A DNA stretch of 64,000 bases from Microcella sp. (GTDB lineage Bacteria > Actinomycetota > Actinomycetes > Actinomycetales > Microbacteriaceae). The notes under the pieces are model-generated. The model saw only the letters and a program-made list of their open reading frames with translations, was not told where the DNA came from and did no database searches. The number at the start of each line of letters is the position of its first letter. The first letter of the stretch is position 1. Of the stretch, positions 54,618 through 62,158 are shown piece after piece. The DNA lies in contig NZ_JAHHDS010000002.1 of assembly GCF_019739195.1 (NCBI RefSeq), positions 124,001 through 188,000 of the forward strand, written 5' to 3'. Both the position numbers and the translations under genes were made by a program.

Positions 54618-55979
54618 GTGAGTACAGAGACCGCTGCCGCCCCCGTCGTCCCCTCCGACCCGCGCATCGCACGTCGAGCCCGCTGGGCCTCGCTCGTCGG
54701 CACCTCGCTCGAGTCGTACGACTTCTACCTGTTCGCCTACTTCTCGGCGTTCTTCGCGGGGCCGCTCTTCTTCGAACCGCTCGGCGAGGTGGGGGCGAAC
54801 CTCGCCGCGCTCGCGACGATCGGCGTCGCGTTCGTGATCCGGCCGCTCGGCGCGATCATCTTCGGCCACCTGGGCGACCGCATCGGCCGACGCACGATCC
54901 TGATCGTCACGATCACGATGATGGGAGTCGCCACCGGCCTCATCGGCGTGCTGCCGACCTACGACCAGGCGGGGTGGTTCGGTGCCGTGCTGCTCGTGCT
55001 GCTGCGCGTGCTGCAGGGCGTCTCGCTTGGCGGCGAGTGGGGTGGCGCCGTGCTCATCGCGACCGAGCACGAGACCCGGGCCAAGCGCGCGTTCGCCGCC
55101 GCGATGCCGCAGCTGGGCTCGCCCATCGGGTCGATTCTCTCGGCCATCGCCTTCATCTGGCTGACCCTCGCGCTCACGAGCGAAGAGATCGCCGAGTGGG
55201 CCTGGCGCGTGCCGTTCTTGACCGCGATTCCGCTGCTCGCCATCTCGCTCTACCTGCGGCTGGCGATCACCGAGACTCCTGTCTTCACAGCGGTGAAGGA
55301 TGCTGGCCGCGCGCCGCGCATCCCCCTCGCCGCGCTGCTGCGCGCCCAGCCGGTCACGATCGTGGTCGCCGTGGGCGTCGCGCTGCTCGGCATCGGCTCG
55401 TACTCGCTCATGAACACGTACACGATCAACTACGGCGCCGCCGTGCTCGGCTTCGACTACTACGAGCTGCTCATTGCGACGACCGCTGGCGGACTGCTGC
55501 AGCTCGTCACCATTCCGCTCTTCGGCGCCTGGGCGACGCGCATCGGGTCGGGAATGGTCGTCGCTATCGGAGCGCTCGGCACTCTGCTCGTGGCGTTTCC
55601 GATCTACTTCTTCCTGCAAGAAGCGAGCTTCGGCTTCCTCGTCGGCATGATGATCATCGGCGGCATTCTTCCGACGATGAGCTGGGCGGCGCTCGGCGGA
55701 ATCTTCACCGAGCTGTTCGACGAGCGCTACCGGTACTCGGCCCTCGGGTTCGCCTACGCGCTGGCCGCGGTCGTCGCCGGCTTCGTGCCCGCGCTCACGG
55801 GCACCCTCGGCGTGGCGACCGGCCAGGCCTGGTGGCACCCCGCCGTCGTGCTCGCCGGCATGTCGCTCATCACGCTCGTGTCGTCACTCGTCGCGATTCG
55901 CATCCGCGTCGACCGCGATGACGCCGAGCCAGTCGAAGAATCGGCTCTGGCCCCGCAACCGGCGAGCACTCTAGGCTGA
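54618..55979 (+). CDS. MFS metabolite:H+ symporter (MHS family, ProP/ShiA-like)
   Basis: A 453-residue transporter with 12 helices. SLESYDFYLFAYFSAFFAGP, the loop motif GHLGDRIGRRTILI and GVSLGGEWGGAVLIATEH are characteristic of the MHS family, which takes up proline/betaine, shikimate or dicarboxylates with protons. The GTG at 54618 follows TACGCT (54603-54608) by nine bases. Divergent from ileS. Substrate unknown. Confidence 0.88.
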   Translation: MSTETAAAPVVPSDPRIARRARWASLVGTSLESYDFYLFAYFSAFFAGPLFFEPLGEVGANLAALATIGVAFVIRPLGAIIFGHLGDRIGRRTILIVTITMMGVATGLIGVLPTYDQAGWFGAVLLVLLRVLQGVSLGGEWGGAVLIATEHETRAKRAFAAAMPQLGSPIGSILSAIAFIWLTLALTSEEIAEWAWRVPFLTAIPLLAISLYLRLAITETPVFTAVKDAGRAPRIPLAALLRAQPVTIVVAVGVALLGIGSYSLMNTYTINYGAAVLGFDYYELLIATTAGGLLQLVTIPLFGAWATRIGSGMVVAIGALGTLLVAFPIYFFLQEASFGFLVGMMIIGGILPTMSWAALGGIFTELFDERYRYSALGFAYALAAVVAGFVPALTGTLGVATGQAWWHPAVVLAGMSLITLVSSLVAIRIRVDRDDAEPVEESALAPQPASTLG

Positions 55980-56037
55980 GCGCCACCGGGGCCGACAGCG
56001 GCCTCGGCCGCACCGCCGAGCCGACGCAGGAGCCGTG

Positions 56038-56670
56038 ATGAGTGACGACACCCCCACCGAGCGCTTCGACGCCCCGACCGAGCCGTTGCCCGAGGCCGGC
56101 ACGCCGGAGGCACCCGCCACGAAGGCCGACGATGACGGCCAGAAGCGCGGCATGCTCATCGCTCTGCTCGCGATCGCCGGGGCCATTCTCGTCGCACTGA
56201 TCGTGCTCATCGTCGTGTTGCTCAGCAGTGGGGGCACCAACGACGCCGGGCCGACGCCCGAGTTCACGACGACCGAGTCGCCGACGCCGACGCCCACCGA
56301 GGCTGAGAGCCCCGAGCCGTCAGACGAACCGAGTGAGGAGCCGAGCGAGGAGCCGAGTGCGACTGCGGCTCCGCCTCCGCCCCCGCAGAGCCCGAGCTTC
56401 GCGACCTTCAACGGCCCCAACAAGGCCACGTGCCCCGACACCTCAAGCTCGGTCGCGATCACGTGGAGTTGGAGCAGCAGCAATGCCACGGGCGCCTGGT
56501 TCGGCATCGGCACGAACAACGCGAAGGCCGAGCCGTTCGAGTCGGTGCCGACCACGGCGACGTACACCTTCAACTACCAGTGCTCTGAGGCGAGCCAGAT
56601 CTACACGGTCACGCTCGAAGACTCGTCGGGTCGTCTGACCCACAAGACGGTGACCGTCACGCGCGACTAG
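56038..56670 (+). CDS. membrane-anchored protein with Ser/Thr/Pro linker and Ig-like domain
   Basis: A 210-residue protein: acidic cytoplasmic start, one helix at about 38-62 (MLIALLAIAGAILVALIVLI), a linker rich in Pro, Thr, Ser and Glu with repeated EEPSEEPS, and an 80-residue C-terminal beta domain with two Cys (KATCPD and YQCSEA) that may form an Ig-like disulfide. CAGGAG lies 6 nt before the ATG at 56038. Likely surface-exposed; function unknown. Its stop overlaps that of the convergent flavodoxin-like gene. Confidence 0.7.
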   Translation: MSDDTPTERFDAPTEPLPEAGTPEAPATKADDDGQKRGMLIALLAIAGAILVALIVLIVVLLSSGGTNDAGPTPEFTTTESPTPTPTEAESPEPSDEPSEEPSEEPSATAAPPPPPQSPSFATFNGPNKATCPDTSSSVAITWSWSSSNATGAWFGIGTNNAKAEPFESVPTTATYTFNYQCSEASQIYTVTLEDSSGRLTHKTVTVTRD

Positions 56671-57398
56671 CGATACTCGGGGTTCGCGTCGAAGCCCCAG
56701 CGCTCACCGTCGTTCCAGGCGCTGCGCACATTGCCGAAGGCCGGCACCCCGCCGGCGTCGCGCAGCATGCGCGCGAGGTGCAGCAGGTTCCAGGTCATGA
56801 ACGTCGTGTTGCGGTTCGTGAAGTCGTTCTCGGGCCCGCCCGAATTCTCGTCGAGGTAGCTCGGGCCCGGCCCGACCTCGCCGATCCATCCCGCGTCGGC
56901 GGCCGGCGGAATCGTGAAACCGATGTGCTGCAGGCTGTACAGGGTCGACATGGCGCTGTGCTTGACCCCGTCTTCGTTGCCGGTGATGAGGGCACCGCCG
57001 ACCTTGCCGTAGAAGACGTACTGCCCGCGATCGTTCGTCTCGCCGCTGTGGGCGTAGAGGCGCTCGATGAGCAGGCGCAACTGCGACGAGACCTCGCCGA
57101 GCCAGATGGGGGTGCCGACGACGACGATGTCGGCACGCTCGACGAGCGGCCACAGCGCTGGCCACTCGTCGGAATCCCAGCCGTGCTCGCGCATGTCGGG
57201 GTAGACGCCCGGCGCCACGTCGTGGTCGACGAGTCGAACGAGATCGACATCGACGCCTTGCGCCTCCATGAGCGCCACGCTGCGGCGCATGAGCCCCTCG
57301 GTGTGGCTCACCTCAGGGCTGCGCTTGAGCGTGCAGTTGATGAAGACCGCGCGAAGGTCGTCATATCGGGCAGGAGGAGCGGGAGCATCCGTCGTCAT
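56667..57398 (-). CDS. flavodoxin-like NAD(P)H-dependent oxidoreductase
   Basis: A 243-residue protein of the NADPH-dependent FMN reductase/flavodoxin fold. AVFINCTLKRSPEVSHTEGL forms the phosphate loop and IVVVGTPIWLGEVSSQLRLL and GKVGGALITGNEDGVKHSA contact FMN in relatives. Natural substrate unknown (quinone or FMN reductase are possible). GAAGAGG precedes the ATG at 57398, with TACCGT eight bases upstream. Confidence 0.85.
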   Translation of the reverse strand: MTTDAPAPPARYDDLRAVFINCTLKRSPEVSHTEGLMRRSVALMEAQGVDVDLVRLVDHDVAPGVYPDMREHGWDSDEWPALWPLVERADIVVVGTPIWLGEVSSQLRLLIERLYAHSGETNDRGQYVFYGKVGGALITGNEDGVKHSAMSTLYSLQHIGFTIPPAADAGWIGEVGPGPSYLDENSGGPENDFTNRNTTFMTWNLLHLARMLRDAGGVPAFGNVRSAWNDGERWGFDANPEYR

Positions 57399-57506
57399 GC
57401 CTCTTCACGGTACGCCGATGCCGGGCCGGTACGATGAATTTACACTCCACACTCAGGCACCCTTAATCTCTGACACGGTGCCGCCTATAGCGAAGCGAGA
57501 CCCGCG

Positions 57507-60095
57507 ATGAGCCACGCCAGCCTGCCCGACAAGCCCGCCCTCGAAGGGCTCGAGCACAAGTGGGGCGAGGTGTGGGAGAGCCACGGCACCTACCGCTTCG
57601 ACCGCGCGGCCGCGGTGCAAGCTGGCCCCGACTCGGTCTATGCCATCGACACTCCCCCGCCGACCGCCTCCGGCTCGCTGCACATCGGCCACGTCTTCAG
57701 CTACACACACATGGACCTCGCCGCCCGCTTTCAGCGCATGCGCGGCAAGAACCTCTTCTACCCGATGGGCTGGGACGACAACGGTCTGCCGACCGAGCGT
57801 CGCGTGCAGAACTACTACGGCGTGCGCTGCGACCCGACGCTGCCCTACGACCCCGACTTCACGCCGCCGTTCGAGGGCGGCGACAACGCGAGTTCGAAGG
57901 CCGCCGACCAGGTGCCCGTCTCGCGTCGCACCTTCATCGAGCTGTGCGAGAAGCTGACGGTCGAAGACGAGAAGCAGTTCGAAGATCTGTGGCGGATGCT
58001 CGGCCTCAGCGTCGACTGGAGCCAGACCTACCGCACCATCGGTGACGACGCGCAGCGCGCAGCGCAGCGCGCCTTCCTGCGCAACCTCGCCCGCGGTGAG
58101 GCCTACCGTGCTGACGCCCCGACGCTGTGGGATGTCACGTTCCGCACCGCGGTCGCGCAGGCCGAGCTCGAAGACAAAGAGATGCACGGGGCCTTCCATC
58201 GAGTGTCGTTCCACACGCCCGAGGGCGGCACGATCGACATCGAGACGACGCGCCCCGAGCTGATTCCCGCGTGCGTGGCCCTCGTCGCGCATCCTGATGA
58301 CCCCCGCTATCAGGCGCTCTTCGGCACGACCGTGCGCACGCCGCTCTTTGACGTCGAGGTGCCGGTGGTCGCTCACCACTTGGCGCAGCAAGACAAGGGT
58401 TCGGGCATCGCCATGGTCTGCACCTTCGGCGACGTGACCGACGTGGTGTGGTGGCGCGAGCTCGACCTGGGCCTGCGCCCCATCCTGGGCAAAGACGGCC
58501 GCATTCTCGCCGAGGCCCCCGAGGGTATCGAGGGTGCTGCGCTCGACACCTACGCCGAGCTCGCCGGCAAGACGGTGTTCAGCGCGAAGGCGCGCATCGT
58601 CGAGCTTCTTCGCGAGTCGGGCGACCTCATCGGCGACCCGCGCCCCATCACGCACCCCGTGAAGTTCTTCGAGAAGGGCGACAAGCCGCTCGAGATCGTG
58701 ACGACCCGACAGTGGTACATCGCCAACGGCGCGCGCGACGAAGACCTCAACGCGCGCCTGCTCGAGCGCGGCCGCGAGATCGCCTTCCACCCCGACTTCA
58801 TGCGCGTGCGCTACGAAAACTGGGTCGGCGGCCTCTCGGGCGACTGGCTCATCTCGCGCCAGCGCTTCTTCGGCGTGCCGATTCCCGTCTGGTACCGCCT
58901 CGACGAGCACGGCGAGCAGATCGGTGAGCCGATCGTGCCGAGCGAAGACCTGCTGCCCGTCGACCCCGCCTCGATGCCCGCCCCCGGCTTCGACGAGGCC
59001 CAGCGCGGCCAGCCGAACGGCTTCATCGGCGAGGTCGACATCATGGACACCTGGGCGACCTCGTCGCTCACTCCGCAGATCGCCGGCAAGTGGGAAGACG
59101 ACCCCGAGCTGTTCGATCTGGTCTTCCCCTACGACCTTCGCAGCCAGGGTCAAGACATCATTCGCACGTGGCTGTTCTCGACCGTGCTGCGCGCCGAGCT
59201 CGAGCACGGCACCCTGCCCTGGAAGCACGCCGGAATCTCGGGCTTCATCGTCGACCCCGACCGCAAGAAGATGTCGAAGTCGAAGGGCAACGTCGTGACT
59301 CCGGCCGCGATGCTCGACGAGCACGGCAGCGACGCGGTGCGCTACTGGGCCGCCTCGTCGCGCCTCGGCACCGATGCGGCGTTCGACCCGCAGAACCCGA
59401 AGCAGATGAAGATCGGCCGCCGCCTGGCGATCAAGGTGCTCAACGCCGCCAAGTTCGTCTACTCGTTCGAGGCGCCCGCGGGCACCGCGACGGGGCCGGA
59501 TGCTGTCACCGAGCCCCTCGACATCGACATGCTCGCAACCCTGGGTGAGGTGGTCGCGACCGCGACCCGCGCCTACGAAGAGTATGAGCACGCGCGCGCC
59601 CTCGAAGCCGCCGAACAGTTCTTCTGGACCTTCACCGACGACTACCTCGAACTGGTGAAAGAGCGCGCCTACGGCTCGCAGGGCGAGGCCGGACAGGCCA
59701 GTGCCGTCACGGCGCTGCAACTCGCGATCGACGTGTTCGTGCGACTGTTCGCCCCGGTGATCCCCTTCGCCACCGAAGAGGTGTGGAGCTGGACGCACAC
59801 TGACTCGGTGCATCGCGCCCCGTGGCCGACGGTCGACGAGTTGGGGGTGGACGCCCAACACGGCGGCCTGCTGCCCCTCGCGTCGCAGGCTCTCATCGGC
59901 ATCCGCCGCGCGAAGACCGATGCAAAGGCCTCGCAGAAGACGCCCGTCACGAGTTGCGTGATCGCGGCGCCGAGCCTGCTCGAACTGGCGGCAGCCGATC
60001 TCGCCGCGGTCGGACGCATTGCGTCGCTCACGATTACCCCGGCCGACGAGGTCTCCGTGGTCGAGATCGAGCTCGGAGAGCTGCCGCAGGCCTGA
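57507..60095 (+). CDS. valS: valyl-tRNA synthetase
   Basis: An 862-residue class I synthetase. The ATP motif is GSLHIGHVFSYTH, the KMSKS loop is KKMSKSKGN, and WDDNGLPTERRVQNYYGVRC supports the Val-type architecture with editing domain. It is of the shorter form lacking an extended C-terminal coiled-coil tail. No T-box is seen; a TAATCT element about 40 bp upstream may be the -10. Confidence 0.94.
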   Translation: MSHASLPDKPALEGLEHKWGEVWESHGTYRFDRAAAVQAGPDSVYAIDTPPPTASGSLHIGHVFSYTHMDLAARFQRMRGKNLFYPMGWDDNGLPTERRVQNYYGVRCDPTLPYDPDFTPPFEGGDNASSKAADQVPVSRRTFIELCEKLTVEDEKQFEDLWRMLGLSVDWSQTYRTIGDDAQRAAQRAFLRNLARGEAYRADAPTLWDVTFRTAVAQAELEDKEMHGAFHRVSFHTPEGGTIDIETTRPELIPACVALVAHPDDPRYQALFGTTVRTPLFDVEVPVVAHHLAQQDKGSGIAMVCTFGDVTDVVWWRELDLGLRPILGKDGRILAEAPEGIEGAALDTYAELAGKTVFSAKARIVELLRESGDLIGDPRPITHPVKFFEKGDKPLEIVTTRQWYIANGARDEDLNARLLERGREIAFHPDFMRVRYENWVGGLSGDWLISRQRFFGVPIPVWYRLDEHGEQIGEPIVPSEDLLPVDPASMPAPGFDEAQRGQPNGFIGEVDIMDTWATSSLTPQIAGKWEDDPELFDLVFPYDLRSQGQDIIRTWLFSTVLRAELEHGTLPWKHAGISGFIVDPDRKKMSKSKGNVVTPAAMLDEHGSDAVRYWAASSRLGTDAAFDPQNPKQMKIGRRLAIKVLNAAKFVYSFEAPAGTATGPDAVTEPLDIDMLATLGEVVATATRAYEEYEHARALEAAEQFFWTFTDDYLELVKERAYGSQGEAGQASAVTALQLAIDVFVRLFAPVIPFATEEVWSWTHTDSVHRAPWPTVDELGVDAQHGGLLPLASQALIGIRRAKTDAKASQKTPVTSCVIAAPSLLELAAADLAAVGRIASLTITPADEVSVVEIELGELPQA

Positions 60096-60195
60096 GCGCA
60101 GCATCCTGCCCCCGATGGTGGGTTGTCTGCGCCTGTCAGCCCCCCCCTGTGCAGGGTGGACTGCCGGAAGGTGTCGCAACCACCCGGTACTCGGC

Positions 60196-60262
60196 GCGAC
60201 ACGCCGCGATCAGAGGAGCGACACGCCGCAGCGACAGCTCGAATGTCAGTGTCAGCGACACT
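60196..60262. promoter_or_regulatory. repeats in the valS-GNAT intergenic region
   Basis: GCGACACGCCGC occurs twice, 22 bp apart (60196-60207 and 60218-60229), and AGTGTC-AGC-GACACT forms an inverted repeat at 60248-60262. The cluster lies just upstream of the GNAT promoter and may bind a regulator. Confidence 0.35.
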
Positions 60263-60307
60263 CCGGGTCGATGAGCCTGACGGCGGCGCGTCGGCCAGAC
60301 TGGAGTC

Positions 60308-60760
60308 ATGAGCGAGATGACGACGACCGTGCGGCCGATCGAGGCGCGCGATGCGGCTCGATGGCGCGAACTGTTCACGGCCTACGGTGTGTTCTATGAG
60401 ACCGCGTTCAGCGACGAGATTCTCGACGGCGTGTGGGCCTGGCTGATGGATGCTGAGCACCCGCTCGTCTGCCTCGTCGCCGAGGCCGAGGGCGAGCTCG
60501 TAGGCTTTGCGCACCTGCGCGAGCAGCCCGACACTTTCACGGCCGGCCCTGGCTGGTTTCTCGACGACCTCTACACCGTGCCCGAGGTGCGCGGCTCGGG
60601 TGCGGGCACCGCGCTGCTCGAGGCCGTCGCTGCGCACGCCCGCGCCCACGGCGGCGGAACGGTGCGCTGGATCACGGCCGCCGACAACGAGCGCGCGCAG
60701 CGCGTCTATGACCGGTTGGCGACCCGCGCGACCTGGGTCACCTATGAGTGGGAGGTCTGA
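60308..60760 (+). CDS. GNAT family N-acetyltransferase
   Basis: A 150-residue acetyltransferase. The acetyl-CoA site is in LDDLYTVPEVRGSGAGTALLEAV (residues about 82-104), followed by WITAADNERAQRVYDRLA. CAGACT (60296-60301) ends six bases before the ATG, suggesting leaderless expression. Acceptor unknown. The following small gene starts 4 bp after its stop. Confidence 0.88.
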   Translation: MSEMTTTVRPIEARDAARWRELFTAYGVFYETAFSDEILDGVWAWLMDAEHPLVCLVAEAEGELVGFAHLREQPDTFTAGPGWFLDDLYTVPEVRGSGAGTALLEAVAAHARAHGGGTVRWITAADNERAQRVYDRLATRATWVTYEWEV

Positions 60761-60763
60761 AGC

Positions 60764-60997
60764 GTGCAACTGGGAACCCGCTGGTCGGTCGGCGACGAGC
60801 CGCCCGCACGCCTGAGCGCCGACGTGCGCGAGGCCATCACCGCGGTCGAGGGCGAGCTCGCGACGTTCGACACGAGCGCCTGGCGCTGGACCCTCACGTG
60901 GCTCGAGGGGCGACCCGTCGTCGAACTCGACGACGGCACGACGATTCGGGTGGCGCCCGATGGCACCGTGTCGATCGAGACGCCCTCGGCGCCCTAG
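60764..60997 (+). CDS. small conserved-looking protein, unknown function
   Basis: A 77-residue soluble protein (WSVGDEPPARLSADVREAIT, then WRWTLTWLEGRPVVELDDGT) coupled to the GNAT gene: GGAGGT inside the end of the GNAT gene lies 9 nt before its GTG. Beta-rich, no known motif. Confidence 0.6.
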   Translation: MQLGTRWSVGDEPPARLSADVREAITAVEGELATFDTSAWRWTLTWLEGRPVVELDDGTTIRVAPDGTVSIETPSAP

Positions 60998-61009
60998 CGG
61001 GCACAAAGG

Positions 61010-61117
61010 GGCACCCCGCCCTGAGCACCAGGAGGGCCGGGGCGTATCTCCCGGACCGACGCGGATGCTCGGATCATCCTGGTGCGTCGGGGCCCATGGT
61101 GCTCAGTGCGGGGTGCC
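61010..61117. ncRNA. 108-nt fold-back element between convergent genes
   Basis: Outer arms at 61010-61030 and 61097-61117 pair over 21 positions with a single C-T mismatch. Inside, GGGCC/GGCCC (61034-61038/61091-61095), CCGACGC/GCGTCGG (61056-61062/61084-61090) and GGATG/CATCC (61063-61067/61075-61079) extend the hairpin, with a side bulge at 61039-61055. It matches no RNA family that I recognise; it may be a structured RNA, a complex terminator or a dispersed repeat. Confidence 0.45.
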
Positions 61118-61126
61118 GGTTCAGGG

Positions 61127-61144
61127 GCCGGGCGGCTGCCCGGC
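61127..61144 (-). terminator. terminator of the HTH regulator operon
   Basis: GCCGGGC-GGCT-GCCCGGC lies 9 bp beyond the stop of the 76-residue gene on the minus strand. No T-tract. Confidence 0.5.
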
Positions 61145-61152
61145 GCGTCGCG

Positions 61153-61383
61153 CTACTGGGCGATGCCGTAGCGCAGACTGTCGCGCTGCCGTGCCGCCGC
61201 GGCCTGCGCAGCGAGCCGCAGGGCCTGCTGCTCGTGCGTCGGTCGCTGCACGGGGCGACGCGCCCACGTCACGAGGGCAAGGCCTGTCGAGAGCACAAGT
61301 CGCCGGAAGAACGGCGTTCGGCGGTTCGAAACAGGGCGGTGCGGCACGGTGAGCGAGATCGATGCCGTGGTCATGGCGATCAT
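61153..61383 (-). CDS. small basic protein cotranscribed with the HTH regulator
   Basis: A 76-residue basic protein whose ATG overlaps the regulator stop (ATGA). It has a mildly hydrophobic segment (LVLSTGLALVTWA) and a C-terminal amphipathic Arg/Ala/Gln-rich part (EQQALRLAAQAAAARQRDSL). No family recognised. Confidence 0.6.
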   Translation of the reverse strand: MIAMTTASISLTVPHRPVSNRRTPFFRRLVLSTGLALVTWARRPVQRPTHEQQALRLAAQAAAARQRDSLRYGIAQ

Positions 61384-62045
61384 CCCTTCGATTCAGAGGA
61401 GGAGTCGGTGACGAGGTCGGTGGTCTCGGCCGAAGCCGAGGTCTCGGCGGCGATCTCTTCGCCGTCGAGAACGGGAAAGGCGTAGTACTGCAGGTGCACC
61501 GGTCGCGAGCCCGGGACGCGCTGGCCGCGGTGCTCGCGGGCGAAGTCGACGATGAGATCGCTGACACGGTGGTTGAGGTCGTCGAGCTGCTCGGCGGTGA
61601 CGTGCACGCTTGCTGACTGCAGTGCGAGCGCGTCGCGCCAGGCGGGACTCAAGACTTCGTGTCCGCGTTCGATGACGTCGCGCAGACCGAGTTCTCGGTG
61701 GTGCAGCCACTCGCGCATGATGACGCGCGACGCGGCTCGGCCGGCCTCGGTCTCGTCGAGTTCGGCGTTGCCGAGCTGGATGGGGCCGGGCACGCGCTCC
61801 CACCACCGCTCGCGACCGGTTCCGCGATCAGTGACCTCGCGCACGTAGCCGTGCTTCTCGAGCTGACGCAGGTGGTAGCTCGTGGCTCCGCTCGACTCGC
61901 CGAGGCGTTCTGCGAGCCGGCTCGCCGTCTGCTCACCGTAGGTCGACAGGGCCTCGATGATCTGCACACGCAACGGATGCGCAAGCGCTTTGAGGCCGTC
62001 GAGGTCGGCGATGCGGCCCTCGGTGTCGGTGCTGGCGTGTCCCAT
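61380..62045 (-). CDS. ArsR/HTH_20-type transcriptional regulator
   Basis: A 221-residue regulator. The N-terminal winged helix (residues about 14-85) reads LKALAHPLRVQIIEALSTYG, LAERLGESSGATSYHLRQLE and GYVREVTDRGTGRERWW, typical of the helix-turn-helix 20 branch of the ArsR superfamily; the C-terminal half is helical and of unknown function, with no metal-binding Cys pattern. The ATG at 62045 follows TATTCT (62057-62052) by six bases, so it is leaderless. A 14-bp iterated repeat array begins directly upstream and probably binds this protein. Confidence 0.85.
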   Translation of the reverse strand: MGHASTDTEGRIADLDGLKALAHPLRVQIIEALSTYGEQTASRLAERLGESSGATSYHLRQLEKHGYVREVTDRGTGRERWWERVPGPIQLGNAELDETEAGRAASRVIMREWLHHRELGLRDVIERGHEVLSPAWRDALALQSASVHVTAEQLDDLNHRVSDLIVDFAREHRGQRVPGSRPVHLQYYAFPVLDGEEIAAETSASAETTDLVTDSSSESKG

Positions 62046-62056
62046 ACGAGCAGAAT

Positions 62057-62140
62057 AGCAATGCAAAGACTTCTTTGCAAGCACTTCTTTGCAATGCTTT
62101 ATTTGCAAGGTGTTCTTTGCAAGCATCTCTTTGCATGTGC
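62057..62140. repeat. iterated 14-bp operator array between the HTH regulator and M3 peptidase genes
   Basis: TTTGCA recurs at 62074, 62088, 62102, 62116 and 62130, exactly every 14 bp, in units of consensus TTCTTTGCAAGCAY; a degenerate copy is at 62057-62070. The first full unit with its neighbour forms a perfect inverted repeat TGCAAAGA-CT-TCTTTGCA (62062-62079). The array fills the space between the two divergent leaderless promoters. Confidence 0.75.
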
Positions 62141-62158
62141 GGGCCTAGGCTAGATCTC

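Noticed and set aside
54363-55838. A 491-codon open frame antisense to the MHS symporter, entering the ileS leader
   Set aside because: Composition typical of antisense frames in GC-rich DNA, and it would overlap the T-box and two divergent promoters.
57453-60179. A 908-codon open frame antisense to valS
   Set aside because: It is the shadow of a high-GC coding region; its translation is Arg/Asp/Gly/Val-rich with no domain, while valS on the other strand has all synthetase motifs.
61010-61117. A 4.5S signal-recognition-particle RNA
   Set aside because: The length and rod shape fit, but the conserved apical GGAA-type loop and the asymmetric bulge sequence of SRP RNA are missing on both strands.
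62057-62140. A replication origin or plasmid iteron array
   Set aside because: The periodic repeats resemble iterons, but no rep gene or DnaA boxes are present and the array sits between two promoters of chromosomal genes.
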